A stretch of 64,000 bases of DNA, taken from the NCBI GenBank assembly GCA_965228045.1, contig OZ245789.1, forward strand, positions 3,162,001 through 3,226,000, in the 5' to 3' direction. The DNA is from JANQEU01 sp965228045 (GTDB lineage: Bacteria; Bacteroidota; Bacteroidia; Cytophagales; Cyclobacteriaceae). Below the pieces are notes generated by a model. It ran no database searches. It was not told where the DNA came from and saw only the letters and a program-made list of their open reading frames with translations. The translations under genes were made by a program, and so were the position numbers. Shown here one piece after another: positions 9,227 to 18,387 of the stretch (position 1 is its first letter; the number at the start of each line of letters is the position of its first letter).

Positions 9227-10577
9227 CCGGTTTTCGTTATATGTCCTGATCCGTGTTTTCCTTCTGGTAGCCACGATAGTGGGGCTTTCCACCATTTTTT
9301 TACGACCTGATCTGTTCTTCACCCAGATCATCCTTAGCACGGTCATTGTCGTCCAGATTCTGGAGCTTACGAATTTCGTAAACCGGACTAACCGGGACCT
9401 AAGTAGATTTCTGGCCGCTGTCCGGGATGGTGATTTTTCCATCAACTTCTCGTCGGACGAAAAACTCAAATCATTCAAATCCCTGAACAATTCATTTAGG
9501 GAGCTGATCGAAACGCTGAAGGAACTTGAAACTGAAAAGGAAGCCCAGCTACACTTTCTCAATCAACTTGTCAATCAAATTGAATTTGGGATTATCACTT
9601 TCAATGAAAAGCAAGAATTGGAACTCATTAATGCACAGGCATTAAGTTTTTTGGAAATCCCCAAAGTCAGAAACTGGAAAAAGTTAAACAATCCCAACTT
9701 TCGGTTTTTGCATACACTTCTTGAATTGTCTGACACCAGAAATCAACTGATTGAAAATAAAGTCGGGACGCAAACCAGGTTCTTTTCAGTAAGCTCGACC
9801 AGCATCACCATCCGTGAACAGAGATTTAAGATCGTCTCATTTCAGGACATCAAATCGGAGATTCAGCAGAAGGAAATAGAGGCCTGGCATAAGCTGATCA
9901 GAATTCTCACACATGAAATCATGAACTCTGTGACACCGCTGGTTTCGCTTACTGAGACGATCACGATGATCCTTGCAGATGACAAGGGAGTTCCTAAAAA
10001 ACTGGATTCGTTTGAGCAGGATAACATTATTGATGTTCATGAGGCGGTGAACACCATTAAATGGCGTAGTGAAGGTATCCTGAAGTTTGTACAGGATTAT
10101 AGAAAACTGACAAGAATTCCCAAGCCGGAATTTGAGTTGCAGGACATCCTTTCTACCGTGAGTTCCGTCGAGAAACTGATGAAACAGCAGGCTATAGAAA
10201 ATGACATCACAATTTCCGTTTCAGTCAGTCAGTATGAAATGTCATTTGACAGCCATCTTATTCAACAGGTATTGATAAACCTATTGAAAAACGCCATAGA
10301 AGCACTTCAGGACATCCAAAAGGGTAAAATAGAAATAACCTCTTCTGAGAGATCAGAACATTTTGTCGTTACCATTTCTGACAATGGACCCGGCGTACCA
10401 CCCGAAAAGCTGGAACGGATATTTGTTCCGTTCTACACCACGAAGAGCGATGGCTCAGGTGTAGGGTTGAGTGTATGCCGGCAGATCATGAACCTGCATG
10501 GCGGATTTCTCGAAGTCACAAGTGAACCCGGAGAAACTAACTTTATGCTGGTATTTCCCGCTACTCCCCGCCTCTGA
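9216..10577 (+). CDS. Sensor histidine kinase paired with the NtrC-type regulator
   Basis: This is a 453-residue kinase with two N-terminal TM segments (about residues 6-28 and 33-52) with almost no periplasmic loop, so the signal is probably sensed in the membrane or cytoplasm. A PAS-like region follows (about 115-215). The dimerisation/phospho-acceptor helix has His233 in LTHEIMNSVTP. The HATPase domain has N-box NLLKNAIEAL and G-boxes SDNGPGVPPEKL and GSGVGLSVCRQIM. This NtrY/AtoS-like layout matches its regulator. The gene starts inside the last 11 nt of the regulator. Its last 17 nt overlap the end of the convergent OPT gene. Confidence 0.92.
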   Translation: MVFNRFSLYVLIRVFLLVATIVGLSTIFLRPDLFFTQIILSTVIVVQILELTNFVNRTNRDLSRFLAAVRDGDFSINFSSDEKLKSFKSLNNSFRELIETLKELETEKEAQLHFLNQLVNQIEFGIITFNEKQELELINAQALSFLEIPKVRNWKKLNNPNFRFLHTLLELSDTRNQLIENKVGTQTRFFSVSSTSITIREQRFKIVSFQDIKSEIQQKEIEAWHKLIRILTHEIMNSVTPLVSLTETITMILADDKGVPKKLDSFEQDNIIDVHEAVNTIKWRSEGILKFVQDYRKLTRIPKPEFELQDILSTVSSVEKLMKQQAIENDITISVSVSQYEMSFDSHLIQQVLINLLKNAIEALQDIQKGKIEITSSERSEHFVVTISDNGPGVPPEKLERIFVPFYTTKSDGSGVGLSVCRQIMNLHGGFLEVTSEPGETNFMLVFPATPRL

Positions 10578-12534
10578 AAATCCTTGAAACTGCACTGTAT
10601 AGGTAATACAGAATCCCTCCCAGCAAGATCAAGCCGAGCCAGCTTCCTCCTATTGGAACTTCCGAAATGGTAAGGTCAAGGCTCAGTGAAACCAGTAATG
10701 CTATCAAAATACCCATCAAAGCTTCACCTGTAATCAGTCCGGACGCAATCAAAAGTCCTGAATTAGAAGCTTTGTCAATGAGATCTTTGTCCTTGACCTG
10801 TCTGGCTCCACGATCTATCATCCATGCCAATACTCCTCCGAGGAAAATAGAAGAATCAAGTTCGAATGGCAGATACAATCCAACCGCCACGGCCAGTACG
10901 GGCATTCTGAAGGTGCTTCCTTTTGCTTTCAAATACTGATCGATAGCGATAATGATCGCCCCGATCACTCCGCCAATGGTGATGATGTTCCAGGGCAACT
11001 CCCCACCGAAGATTCCTGTGGCCACACTCATCATCAGAGTAGCCTGAGGTGCGGTCAAAGGATCAGGATTTTCCGGGGTTGGCACTCCGATACCCTTTGA
11101 AGCCAACAGCAAATTCAATATCGGTGCAATCAACAATGCACCTGAGACGACACCGATGATTTGCATGACTTGCTGGTTTCTGGGAGTAGCTCCCAATATG
11201 TGTCCGGCTTTAAGATCCTGCATGTTGTCACCTGCGATGGCGGCGGCACATGCTACTATGGCTCCAACCAGTATGGCACCGGCGGCACCTCTTCCCGGAT
11301 CACTGGTTCCCATCAGAAACAGCAGCAGCAGCGCTGTGAATAGAATGGTGGCAATGGTTACACCTGATATTGGATTGTTGGATGAACCAACCAAACCAGC
11401 CATATAACCTGCTACTGCGGAAAATAAGAAACCCGCAATGACCATAATCACGGCCATAAATGCTGTAATAGGTACTTCCTGAATAATTGACAGGTAGATA
11501 AAAAATACCGGAATGATCATGACCCCTACTCCGATTAGCACCCAGGACATCGGTGTATCAAGTTCCGTTCTTAACACATCTTCTACCTTCTGTGCTCCCT
11601 CCTTGAAAGCCTTCACACCTCCCTGAAAAGCCTGACCTAATGCAGACCTCAGGCTAAACAATGCCCACAGTCCACCCACAACCATGGCACCTACGCCCAG
11701 AAACCTCATAACCGCACTCCAAAGTGCGCCTCCCAGGTTATCAGCCGTTACATCAGCGACACTTGTAAACTTACCAGCGTTCACAAGCTCCTGCGCCACG
11801 GCATCGAAACCATTCACATTAATGTAGATCGGCATAGCGATCCACCAGGTGATGACCCCTCCAAGAAAGACCAGCGTAGCAATATTCAGCTTTACGATAT
11901 ATCCAACGGCTACCAAAGCGGGAGAAAGATTTAAGCTGAAGTAGAGATAAAACTTTTGTTGTAAAAGAGCAGCCTTTTCGAAAAGTCCGCTCCAAAGATT
12001 GAATGCCTCGACTCCGAGTTTATAAACCCCTCCCAGCAAACTGCCAATGACCAGATATTTTACGCTCTTGCCCCCTTTTTCGCCAGTCTTCAGTACTTCT
12101 GCCGTGGCTACCCCTTCAGGAAACATCAATTTTTCTTTTACGATAAGGGCTTTCCTTAAGGGTATGGTAAAAAGAACACCCAGTATCCCTCCTGAAATCG
12201 AAATTAAGGTCGTTTCGATGTAGTTAAACTCCTGCCAATAGCCCATGATGACCAGTGCCGGTATGGTAAATATGACTCCGGCTGCCAGAGATTCACCGGC
12301 TGATGCGGCCGTTTGAACCAGGTTATTTTCCAGAATGTTAGAATCTTTAAAGGCTTTGAGAATGGCCATCGATATCACGGCTGCCGGTATGGAAGCAGAC
12401 ACTGTCAAACCGGAAAATAATCCGAAGTAAGCATTGGCTGCTCCTAAAATGATCGACAATAGGGCGCCAATAATGATAGACCTGAAGGTCAGTTCGTTCA
12501 GTTTTGTTTCCGGTGAAATGTGTGGGGAATCCAT
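10561..12534 (-). CDS. OPT-family oligopeptide transporter
   Basis: This is a 657-residue multi-pass inner-membrane protein with at least fourteen hydrophobic segments. It has the OPT-family opening (LTFRSIIIGALLSIILGAAN then YFGLFSGLTVSASIPAAVIS), the conserved GESLAAGVIFTIPALVIMGY segment, the MFPEGVATAEVL motif and GDNMQDLKAGHILGATPRNQ near residue 430. Family members take up oligopeptides or metal-chelate complexes by proton coupling. Bacterial members of this length are single-gene systems. The start at 12534 is followed directly by a short hydrophilic N-terminus, as usual. The substrate is not predictable by eye. Confidence 0.88.
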   Translation of the reverse strand: MDSPHISPETKLNELTFRSIIIGALLSIILGAANAYFGLFSGLTVSASIPAAVISMAILKAFKDSNILENNLVQTAASAGESLAAGVIFTIPALVIMGYWQEFNYIETTLISISGGILGVLFTIPLRKALIVKEKLMFPEGVATAEVLKTGEKGGKSVKYLVIGSLLGGVYKLGVEAFNLWSGLFEKAALLQQKFYLYFSLNLSPALVAVGYIVKLNIATLVFLGGVITWWIAMPIYINVNGFDAVAQELVNAGKFTSVADVTADNLGGALWSAVMRFLGVGAMVVGGLWALFSLRSALGQAFQGGVKAFKEGAQKVEDVLRTELDTPMSWVLIGVGVMIIPVFFIYLSIIQEVPITAFMAVIMVIAGFLFSAVAGYMAGLVGSSNNPISGVTIATILFTALLLLFLMGTSDPGRGAAGAILVGAIVACAAAIAGDNMQDLKAGHILGATPRNQQVMQIIGVVSGALLIAPILNLLLASKGIGVPTPENPDPLTAPQATLMMSVATGIFGGELPWNIITIGGVIGAIIIAIDQYLKAKGSTFRMPVLAVAVGLYLPFELDSSIFLGGVLAWMIDRGARQVKDKDLIDKASNSGLLIASGLITGEALMGILIALLVSLSLDLTISEVPIGGSWLGLILLGGILYYLYSAVSRIFRGGE

Positions 12535-12649
12535 ATCAAAAGGTTAAGTGAATCGAACAAAAGTGTGTATTTCAGGAAAAGAATGCAAAATTCAGGAATT
12601 TGGAATGCAAAATGATGATATTAGCTGTACGGACATTGAATAAACAATT

Positions 12650-13147
12650 TTGAAATATCCAGTCACCGCAATACTACTTCTTTGCTTTTTCATTGGCTCG
12701 AGCCAAAACAATGAAATCCTCCCTGATATCCAGATTTATAATCAAAAAGGAAAGAAAGTCAAACTCCATAAGAGCCTGCAGGAAGACAAAATCTCTGTCA
12801 TCAGCTTTTGGGCAACCTGGTGTAAGCCTTGCTTGAGCGAACTTCGATCGTACTCAACAAATTATGAAAACTGGAAAGAGGATCTGAATCTTGAAATCTA
12901 TACGATTGCAGTGGAAGATCCAATCATGATGGATAAGGCAAGGTCATACGCTGAAATGCACAACTGGGATTTTCAACAATTCTATGATGAGCGGGCTCAG
13001 GCAACCAAAACTTTTGGTTTTGAGAACCTGCCTTACACGCTTGTCTATGCCCCGGATAAATCCCTGATCTACTCCAGCAACAATTATCTTCAGGGTGACG
13101 AACAAAAACTCGAAGATGCGGTAAGGGATTACCTGGATGGCAAATAA
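12650..13147 (+). CDS. Exported TlpA/ResA-like thioredoxin-fold protein
   Basis: This is a 165-residue protein starting at a TTG. A signal peptide (MKYPVTAILLLCFFIGSSQN) is followed by one thioredoxin-fold domain with the redox motif WCKPC (residues about 55-60, in SFWATWCKPCLSELRSY) and a later cis-Pro region (FGFENLPYTLVY). This places it among periplasmic TlpA-type thiol-disulfide oxidoreductases, which reduce cytochrome-maturation or other exported proteins. The last 11 nt overlap the start of the amino-acid permease, so the two are translationally coupled. The biological link between them is not obvious. Confidence 0.85.
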   Translation: MKYPVTAILLLCFFIGSSQNNEILPDIQIYNQKGKKVKLHKSLQEDKISVISFWATWCKPCLSELRSYSTNYENWKEDLNLEIYTIAVEDPIMMDKARSYAEMHNWDFQQFYDERAQATKTFGFENLPYTLVYAPDKSLIYSSNNYLQGDEQKLEDAVRDYLDGK

Positions 13148-14438
13148 TACTGCGAAGGTTGGTCCACTGACGGCCATCTCACTGGTAATTGCCTCCATGA
13201 TTGGAACAGGCATATTTACCAGCCTCGGTTTCCAGGTAGTTGATCTTAAAATGGGTTTTTCTATTATTTCACTTTGGGTATTAGGAGGTATTGTGGCATT
13301 TTGTGGAGCCACGACCTATGCAGAGCTGGGTTCGGCGTTTCCCCGTTCCGGTGGAGAATACAATTTGCTTTCCAAAATCTATCACCCGGCATTGGGATTT
13401 GTAGCAGGCTGGATTTCAGCAACTGTTGGTTTTGCGACACCTGCGGCTTTGGCTGCCATCGCGCTTTCCTCCTATCTTTCGCAATTGATCGTTCTGCCCG
13501 AAAAGCATGTTGCGGCTGGCGTGGTGCTGTTTTTCAGTCTCCTCCACGCAAACACGCTCCGGTGGGGGGCAAGGTTCCAGGACGTTTCGACCCTTCTGAA
13601 GGTAGCACTTATGGTATTTCTGATCATCGCCGGATTCCTTGTTTCCGACCCTCAGAATGTATCACTCCTACCCACCATGAATGGATTTAAAGAACTTGCC
13701 AGCGGACCTTTCGCTGTTTCACTCGTCTACGTTTCTTACGCTTATACGGGCTGGAATTCCTCCATTTACATCATTAACGATATTCGGGAACCGGGGAAGA
13801 ACCTATCTAAGTCCTTGTTTATAGGGACAGGAATCGTAATGATCCTTTATGTCCTCATCAACTACATATTCCTTTACACCGTCCCCATTTCCGTCCTTGC
13901 CGGAAAGATTGAAGTTGGGTTTCTCGCCGGACAGGGAATTTTCGGCGACGGTGGCGCAAAAATCATAGCGGCTATCATCTGCATTTTATTGCTAAGCACA
14001 GTCAGCGCATACGTTTTTGTGGGGCCAAGGATCATTCAGGTGATGGGTGAAGACATAAAGTCACTTTACTGGTTCTCCAAGAAAAACAACTCCGGAATTC
14101 CCCAAAATGCCTTTTTGTTTAGCACAATGCTTAGCCTTTTATTCATCTACACTTCCACCTTTGAGCAGGTATTGATCTATACGAGTTTCCTGCTGATACT
14201 CATTACCACCATCACCGTGGCGGGGGTATTTGTCCTGAGGCTTCGGCATCCGGGATCATCAAATTACAAAACATGGGGATATCCGATGACGCCCATTGTG
14301 TTTTTGGTGGTAAGTGTTTGGACTTTGCTGTATCTATTGATCGACAAAACTTTTGAAAGTTTAATTGCGATTGGCATTCTTGGTGTTGGACTCGGAATTT
14401 ACTTTTTGGTGAGGGGTGGGAGACATCAATTAAGATAA
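13137..14438 (+). CDS. APC-family amino acid permease
   Basis: This is a 433-residue inner-membrane transporter with about twelve TMs. The first TM carries the glycine-rich LVIASMIGTGIFTSLGFQ motif (residues about 16-33) of the amino acid-polyamine-organocation superfamily. CGATTYAELGSAFPRSGGEY follows (about 58-77), with a proline-rich entry to TM3, and then VSYAYTGWNSSIYIINDIRE in TM6. This is characteristic of the LAT/YfnA-like branch. It starts 11 nt inside the end of the thioredoxin-like gene. Substrate specificity is not assignable by reading. Confidence 0.88.
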   Translation: MANNTAKVGPLTAISLVIASMIGTGIFTSLGFQVVDLKMGFSIISLWVLGGIVAFCGATTYAELGSAFPRSGGEYNLLSKIYHPALGFVAGWISATVGFATPAALAAIALSSYLSQLIVLPEKHVAAGVVLFFSLLHANTLRWGARFQDVSTLLKVALMVFLIIAGFLVSDPQNVSLLPTMNGFKELASGPFAVSLVYVSYAYTGWNSSIYIINDIREPGKNLSKSLFIGTGIVMILYVLINYIFLYTVPISVLAGKIEVGFLAGQGIFGDGGAKIIAAIICILLLSTVSAYVFVGPRIIQVMGEDIKSLYWFSKKNNSGIPQNAFLFSTMLSLLFIYTSTFEQVLIYTSFLLILITTITVAGVFVLRLRHPGSSNYKTWGYPMTPIVFLVVSVWTLLYLLIDKTFESLIAIGILGVGLGIYFLVRGGRHQLR

Positions 14439-14805
14439 AGTTTAGAGGAGGTACTGCTTCGCAAATTAGGCGTTGAGTTTCGCAAAGATTTTCTCTGAAC
14501 TTATTTTTCAGAGCCCGATTATGTAATTGTAAGACAGGTATAATTGCGGTATCTTTCACGTCATTTAAGTAGCAAGATTCTTGGCTCTAAGCGAAGAAAT
14601 ATTGAAGAAGTAAAAAATTGGGGATCAAGTCTGTCTGATACTGGAGAAAGATAGAATCATCATCAAATCCCAAATCTAAATCAGAAAAGGAATAGGAAAA
14701 CTTTCAAAAATATGTCAACTATCCGGGGCAAACAGTTACATATGGCTGAAATTGACATTGAGAGAGCTCCTCGTAGATACATGGCGATAAATATTGCAAC
14801 CGTAT
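14439..14805. other. Non-coding stretch with possible gene remnant
   Basis: About 370 nt without a convincing gene. It contains several short in-frame stops in all frames and a 34-codon plus-strand ORF from 14712 to 14816 that could be a remnant of a lost gene. Nothing else was recognised. Confidence 0.3.
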
Positions 14806-14810
14806 TAAAA

Positions 14811-14835
14811 CAGTGACCGCAGAATGCGGCCACTG
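14811..14835 (-). terminator. Intrinsic terminator of the small secreted protein gene
   Basis: Read on the minus strand, a 10-bp stem (CAGTGGCCGC paired with GCGGTCACTG, one wobble) has a short loop and is followed by TTTTAAT. It starts 9 nt after the stop codon of the gene at 14844-15257. Confidence 0.65.
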
Positions 14836-14843
14836 AACATTCA

Positions 14844-15257
14844 TTACTTTATTGGAACTTCGATGATTTCCGGATTCATCAATTGAATCGTTTCAACAAG
14901 TCCATCTGCTCCTTTTGATTTATATTCAATTACTTCTATCCGAAGAAGATCCCCGGAATTAGGATTGTAGCCTTGAGTCAAGTTAACTTTTTCGTTGAAC
15001 TTCCACTGAACAACTCCTACACCATCGGCAATATGTGTCAGTTGCACCAATGATGCTCTCAACTCTTTATTTTCTAAGGATTCAGCATGGATCGAAATTG
15101 ATTTAATGGATTTATCAAGTCCATCCTCAAGGTTTATCTTTCCTGATTCCGAGTGTATCGTAAAATGAGGCGTCGTTCCGTCTTGAGGTTGATGATCATT
15201 TGTGAATAGAAATGATTCGGTTACAAGAAATAGAGAAATAATTAAAGCTAGTTTCAT
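14844..15257 (-). CDS. Small secreted protein of unknown function
   Basis: This is a 137-residue protein with a hydrophobic N-terminal segment (MKLALIISLFLVTESFLF) consistent with export. The rest is a single predicted beta-rich domain (FTIHSESGKINLEDGLDKSI, then RASLVQLTHIADGVGVVQW). There are no cysteines and no recognisable active site. The tail MNPEIIEVPIK ends cleanly. It has its own terminator 9 nt downstream and is divergent from the nitrilase-like gene, with about 100 A+T-rich nt between the starts. I do not recognise the family. Confidence 0.6.
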   Translation of the reverse strand: MKLALIISLFLVTESFLFTNDHQPQDGTTPHFTIHSESGKINLEDGLDKSIKSISIHAESLENKELRASLVQLTHIADGVGVVQWKFNEKVNLTQGYNPNSGDLLRIEVIEYKSKGADGLVETIQLMNPEIIEVPIK

Positions 15258-15363
15258 AATGATTTTATTTAATTGTTCTAATAAATATTAAATTAAATAT
15301 AGGAATAATTAAATTTCTCAATTCCCAAACCCGAATAAATCATTATATTATTATATTCAACTA

Positions 15364-16182
15364 ATGAAAAAGTTCTTTTCGTTACTCCTGGTCTGCATTA
15401 CATTGTTCCCCAACATGGCGCAAACTCAGACAACCGTAAAAATTGCAATGGCCCAGATTTTTTGCCTGGATGGTGACCTATCCGGCAACATGCGTAGAAT
15501 CGAAAATGGCATCATCCGCGCCAAGGAAATGGATGCTGACATCGTTACCTTCCCTGAAACGTCATTGTTCGGCTGGGTCAATCCTGATGCTCACAGTCGG
15601 GCCACTCCCATTCCCGGAAAAAATAGTAATGCTCTTACCGCGTTGGCTAAAAAATATGAAATCTATATCTGCATTGGGTTAACTGAAAAAGACGGTGATA
15701 ACCTGCATGATTCGGTAATTCTGATTGATGACGAGGGCAACATCCTTCATAAGCACCGAAAGATCAACATCCTCTCCGAGCTCATGACCCCTCCATACAC
15801 TCCCGGTCAATCGGTCACAACTGTGGAAACCAGATTTGGCAAGATCGGTATGATCATCTGTGCCGATTCTTTCGAGGACGAAATTCTTCAAAAAATGAAA
15901 GCGGAAAAGCCGGATCTCATGTTAATTCCCTATGGATGGGCAGCACCTGAAGAGGACTGGCCCGAACATGGACAGGAGATGGTTAAAGTAATTCAGAATG
16001 CTTCTAAGGTTATAGGTTGTCCCGTGATCGGCACCAATCTGGTGGGTGAAATCTCGCAAGGACCGTGGAAAGGTCTTACTTATGGTGGGCTGAGCGCAGC
16101 TTATAATAATGAAACTGAAGAGCTAATTGTAGGCAGAGATCGTGACCTGGATGTGATCCTGGTGGAAGTGCCAATAAAATAA
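15364..16182 (+). CDS. Exported carbon-nitrogen hydrolase (nitrilase superfamily)
   Basis: This is a 272-residue protein with a signal peptide (MKKFFSLLLVCITLFPNMAQ) and one CN-hydrolase domain. The catalytic triad is readable: Glu65 in TFPETSLFGW, Lys133 in HKHRKINIL and Cys166 in GMIICADSFEDEIL. The superfamily hydrolyses nitriles, amides or carbamoyl groups. Export to the periplasm is unusual for the family, which is mostly cytoplasmic, and suggests action on an external amide or amide-containing debris. Length matches the family core. It is monocistronic and is followed by the repeat element at 16221. Confidence 0.88.
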   Translation: MKKFFSLLLVCITLFPNMAQTQTTVKIAMAQIFCLDGDLSGNMRRIENGIIRAKEMDADIVTFPETSLFGWVNPDAHSRATPIPGKNSNALTALAKKYEIYICIGLTEKDGDNLHDSVILIDDEGNILHKHRKINILSELMTPPYTPGQSVTTVETRFGKIGMIICADSFEDEILQKMKAEKPDLMLIPYGWAAPEEDWPEHGQEMVKVIQNASKVIGCPVIGTNLVGEISQGPWKGLTYGGLSAAYNNETEELIVGRDRDLDVILVEVPIK

Positions 16183-16220
16183 GTCCTTTATGATCGTCAA
16201 TCCCTTACTACTGATCCCTC

Positions 16221-16445
16221 CCCGTCATTCCCCGGATTTTCACCATAACCCCCCACGTCATTCCCCGGATTTTCACCATAACCCCCCACGTCATTCCCCG
16301 GATTTTTGCTTTAACCCACCACGTCATTCCCCGGATTTTTGTAAAAATCCTAGGGGAATCTCATAACAAAGAAACGTATCCGTACCCAGGATTCCCTTAG
16401 AATACCACCACCAAAGCCCTACTCATAGATTCAGGGAATGACGTG
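16221..16445. repeat. Multi-hairpin interspersed repeat, copy A, with four 33-bp tandem units
   Basis: Four head-to-tail units starting CGTCATTCCCCGGATTTT begin at 16223, 16256, 16289 and 16322, exactly 33 bp apart. The last unit runs into a 34-nt near-perfect palindrome (16326-16359; ATTCCCC...GGGGAAT arms). A further GGGAATC/GATTCCC pair and an ATTCCC/GGGAAT pair follow. The outer ends CACGTCATTCCC and GGGAATGACGTG are inverted repeats. A second copy lies at 19592-19885. The form is REP/MITE-like and it encodes nothing. Confidence 0.8.
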
Positions 16446-16626
16446 ACACACATCACGGCAAAGTGAATGTATTTCACAATTTTATTCCGTTGTAGACAAA
16501 ATGTAGTCGCCTGATGCTGTTCTGAACAACTATCTCTTCCTAAGTTTAGTCCCGTTATCCCGGATCTCTGTCTCGATAGACAACGAGATGAGACCGGATG
16601 ATAACATTAAATAAAACAAACCAGCT

Positions 16627-18384
16627 ATGTTTTTATTTAAGGTCGGGAGAGTCAGGTCTTCCATTTATCGATTTATGCTTTTAGTCCTCATTAGTCTGCT
16701 AGGTAGTGGAGTAAGGGGGCAGGAAAAAGAATCATATATGCTAGACTCAGTGAATGTTACATGGGAAGCGGCAAGGGGCTTCTTTAAAGAATTGGGAGAT
16801 GTACGTTCCTTATTGAACAATTACACTGTTCTCGAAATTGCTCGCGATCCCATTTTGGTTGATTACATGGAAGGATTTAAGGCCAGAAATAATATTGACA
16901 TGATGACTGTGAGCTATATCTACGGAGAGCAATTGTGGGAGAAGGTTTTCGGTGATCCAAAAAAGAAACAATTTGAACAGGCATCCGGTGATTTAGTAAA
17001 GTCCCGAATTGTATTTGAAAGAAAGGCTCCAAAGACTTCCGAGGGATATTACGTCTATCTGGAAGTAAAAGGCGGGAGTACCAAAGTCTACGAGATGTTT
17101 GATTTGACTGAGGCAGAGTTTGACAGTGTAGTCAACGAACATGCAGCAATACTAGGTACGAACAACACCATTTACACAGATCCCGGAGATGCCCATGAAT
17201 CTGTAATTCAGGCTTTAATTGGAGCTTTGAGTGAGATTGAGGGAAGGGAATTTATTCGCAGGGATAGTGATGCAGCAGATGTTCAGGACTCTTTGATTGT
17301 TGAGATTAATCACACGGCTACAACGGATACACAATACTATGAAATTGATTCTACACTATTTATATCGGAGGACGAAACCCTTGAATTGGCAAGTATGTAC
17401 AAAAACTTGGAGATCCTTTCTTTTATCGAAACTCCGGACTCTCTCAATTTGGACTTACAAAGAATTTTTGTGAAATATAGTTTAAAGGATACTTTGAATC
17501 TGGTTTTCTCAAAACTAGAACTATTTCGCGTTGATGGCATTGATTCTGCTTTAATCGCCCAAACAACAGACTTAGAGCCAGGAATCGCCAAAGACTTAAC
17601 CGATCCAATTGATGAATCCAAGGGATGGAATTTGTCCTCTTTCAGTGATTTTTTCGAAGTCGGTGATGAATTAGTTTTAAAATTAACTACTACTCAGGAT
17701 TCAGATTTTAAATATGGCTTCACCGATCAAATAGGTTTTTATTTATACTCTGATTTGGACTTAACCCGACAGTTAATAGTAAAACGATCTCATGATGCGA
17801 CAAGAATAGGTACAAAGTATGTAGGAAATGAGACTTCTCCTGTTTGCAATATATGTGTCCGTTCAGCTTTGTTATTATTGAGAGAAGATTCGGCTTTGTT
17901 CTCGCAAGAGGGTAGTGCTTACTACGATCCTGACAAAGGGTTTAAGGTGAGGTATCCGAAAGGGAAAATCACCAATCCCGGGAGAGCGAAAAATATTAAG
18001 GAGGATTTCGATTTAATAGCTTTAAATCCAGAACTAAATACAAGATTTTCTGAAATAAATAAAGATGAAGCCGAAGGTTGGGATGCATATTTCCAGCGAT
18101 TACAAGATAAAGCAGACAATGGAAAGTTAATAGTTGGTGCAATGCTTAATTCGACCGGAAGCAGTGGTCATGTCATGATGATCACTCCAGGTGGATTGGT
18201 TAGCATTACCAATGAAACAGAGAAATGGGGCAAAACATTTGATAGAAAAGGCAGAGAACTTAAAAAACTTCCAAGAGTTCTAGAATGTGGTACAGGTGCT
18301 AGAGAAAATGAAGCGCCACTTTGTAGGAATGTGGATTTTACTGGCGCCACTACCAGAGTTAAGTGGTTCGAATATAGTTTCTGA
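16627..18384 (+). CDS. Exported protein with possible papain-like (NlpC/P60- or CHAP-type) C-terminal domain
   Basis: This is a 585-residue protein. It has a basic N-terminus and a hydrophobic stretch (FMLLVLISLLGSGVRGQ) that reads as a signal peptide. Residues about 30-390 resemble nothing I know. The C-terminal 180 residues have an ordered Cys/His pair typical of papain-fold amidases: Cys407 and Cys410 at the start of a helix (CNICVRSALLLL), then His515 in SSGHVMMITPGGLV. That fold cleaves peptidoglycan peptides or other amides, but the assignment is tentative. Base composition is visibly more A+T-rich than flanking genes. It is 3 nt upstream of the next gene and the pair lies between two copies of one repeat. 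Confidence 0.6.
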   Translation: MFLFKVGRVRSSIYRFMLLVLISLLGSGVRGQEKESYMLDSVNVTWEAARGFFKELGDVRSLLNNYTVLEIARDPILVDYMEGFKARNNIDMMTVSYIYGEQLWEKVFGDPKKKQFEQASGDLVKSRIVFERKAPKTSEGYYVYLEVKGGSTKVYEMFDLTEAEFDSVVNEHAAILGTNNTIYTDPGDAHESVIQALIGALSEIEGREFIRRDSDAADVQDSLIVEINHTATTDTQYYEIDSTLFISEDETLELASMYKNLEILSFIETPDSLNLDLQRIFVKYSLKDTLNLVFSKLELFRVDGIDSALIAQTTDLEPGIAKDLTDPIDESKGWNLSSFSDFFEVGDELVLKLTTTQDSDFKYGFTDQIGFYLYSDLDLTRQLIVKRSHDATRIGTKYVGNETSPVCNICVRSALLLLREDSALFSQEGSAYYDPDKGFKVRYPKGKITNPGRAKNIKEDFDLIALNPELNTRFSEINKDEAEGWDAYFQRLQDKADNGKLIVGAMLNSTGSSGHVMMITPGGLVSITNETEKWGKTFDRKGRELKKLPRVLECGTGARENEAPLCRNVDFTGATTRVKWFEYSF

Positions 18385-18387
18385 CTT

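Noticed and set aside
14712..14816. 34-codon ORF before the terminator at 14811
   Set aside because: It is short, overlaps the terminator of the opposite gene and has no recognisable family; at most a remnant.
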